The notes under the pieces were generated by a model, which was given only the letters and a program-made list of their open reading frames with translations, was not told the origin of the DNA and made no database searches. Of a stretch of DNA of 64,000 nt, positions 63,833 through 64,000 are shown one piece after another (within the stretch, counting starts at the first letter, position 1; the number at the start of each line of letters is the position of its first letter). The position numbers were made by a program, and so were the translations under genes. The stretch is from Spirochaetales bacterium (GTDB lineage: Bacteria; Spirochaetota; Spirochaetia; SZUA-6), in contig JALUUM010000020.1 in assembly GCA_027021365.1 (NCBI GenBank), positions 140,726-204,725 of the forward strand, in the 5' to 3' direction.

Positions 63833-64000
63833 ATGCCGGATCAAGCGGAAAAACTTAGAGAAATTATGCAGAAAAAGGAAAGTGTTCCAAGGGGTAATAC
63901 ACGAGTAATCGCTGTTTCAAGTGGTAAGGGAGGTGTGGGCAAGACGAATATTGCAATCAATCTGGCGATTGCCTATGCTCAGCTTGGCAGAAAGGTGATA
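63833..64000 (+). CDS. flhG: FlhG, MinD-like ATPase controlling flagellar number (3' end outside window)
   Basis: The first 56 residues are visible. After a short basic lead (KLREIMQKKE) comes VIAVSSGKGGVGKTNIAINL, a deviant Walker A of the ParA/MinD class with the signature Lys before Gly-Gly. FlhG (YlxH) stimulates FlhF GTPase and limits flagellar number. ATG 63833 has GGAG six bases upstream; an in-frame ATG at 63821 lies inside flhF and would add four residues. Confidence 0.93.
   Translation, partial: MPDQAEKLREIMQKKESVPRGNTRVIAVSSGKGGVGKTNIAINLAIAYAQLGRKVI

Overview
This window is a stretch of spirochaete chromosome, almost fully coding, that starts inside rnfD and ends inside flhG. The assignment rests on the long fla/mot cluster in the order flgB-flgC-fliE-fliF-fliG-fliH-fliI-fliJ-flbB-fliK-flgD-flgE-flbD-motA-motB-fliL-fliM-fliY-fliO-fliP-fliQ-fliR-flhB-flhA-flhF-flhG. 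It includes flbB, the spirochaete-specific periplasmic-flagellum collar gene, and spirochaete-type FlgE and FliY. I cannot name the species. Heavy use of AGG, AGA and ATA codons, a GH57 enzyme and an Rnf complex fit an anaerobic, fermentative, possibly thermophilic spirochaete; the thermophily is only an inference. I found no tRNA, rRNA, insertion sequence, prophage or CRISPR array, and no gene-free stretch reaches 300 bases.

Layout. 1-5524: the Rnf ferredoxin:NAD+ oxidoreductase genes rnfD(partial)-G-E-A-B, translationally coupled to a GH57 glycoside hydrolase. 5545-9778: an orphan Cas2/VapD-like small gene with a promoter that implies a leaderless mRNA, then prfB (with a programmed +1 frameshift), a CheY-like regulator, a PEGA-domain membrane protein and ftsY. 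9775-14213: an exported repeat protein coupled to a LolCDE-type lipoprotein-release ABC transporter. 14267-21221: mcsA-mcsB-clpC plus a very large exported TPR protein. 21227-24725: a minus-strand block with a CapA-like metallophosphatase, an unusual soluble chemoreceptor fused to a solute-binding domain, and a DUF1820 gene. 24887-33599: a dcw cell-division cluster, mraZ-rsmH-ftsL-murF-mraY-ftsW-ftsQ-ftsA-ftsZ, with an MraZ operator and without ftsI, murE, murD, murG or murC. 33583-41267: xerD-like, a TPR lipoprotein, dprA, topA, xerC, hslV, hslU. 41328-64000: the flagellar/motility supercluster.

How it works together. Cistrons are packed with ATGA, GTGA or TGATG overlaps, so translation is probably coupled over long polycistronic messages. 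The dprA-topA-xerC-hslV-hslU-flgB-flgC-fliE-fliF order is also that of Bacillus, apart from genes missing here, and so is an old linkage between chromosome maintenance, proteolysis and motility.

The most interesting signals are these. The hook protein FlgE has no cysteine: position 178, which is the cross-linking cysteine in Treponema FlgE, is serine, while Lys165, Asn179 and Thr334 are kept at the same numbers. McsB has lost its active-site cysteine. A cytoplasmic chemoreceptor carries a fused solute-binding domain. Short tandem duplications sit at three cistron junctions of the fla operon, two of them spanning the upstream stop codon. A strong hairpin holds the ftsA stop codon in its loop.
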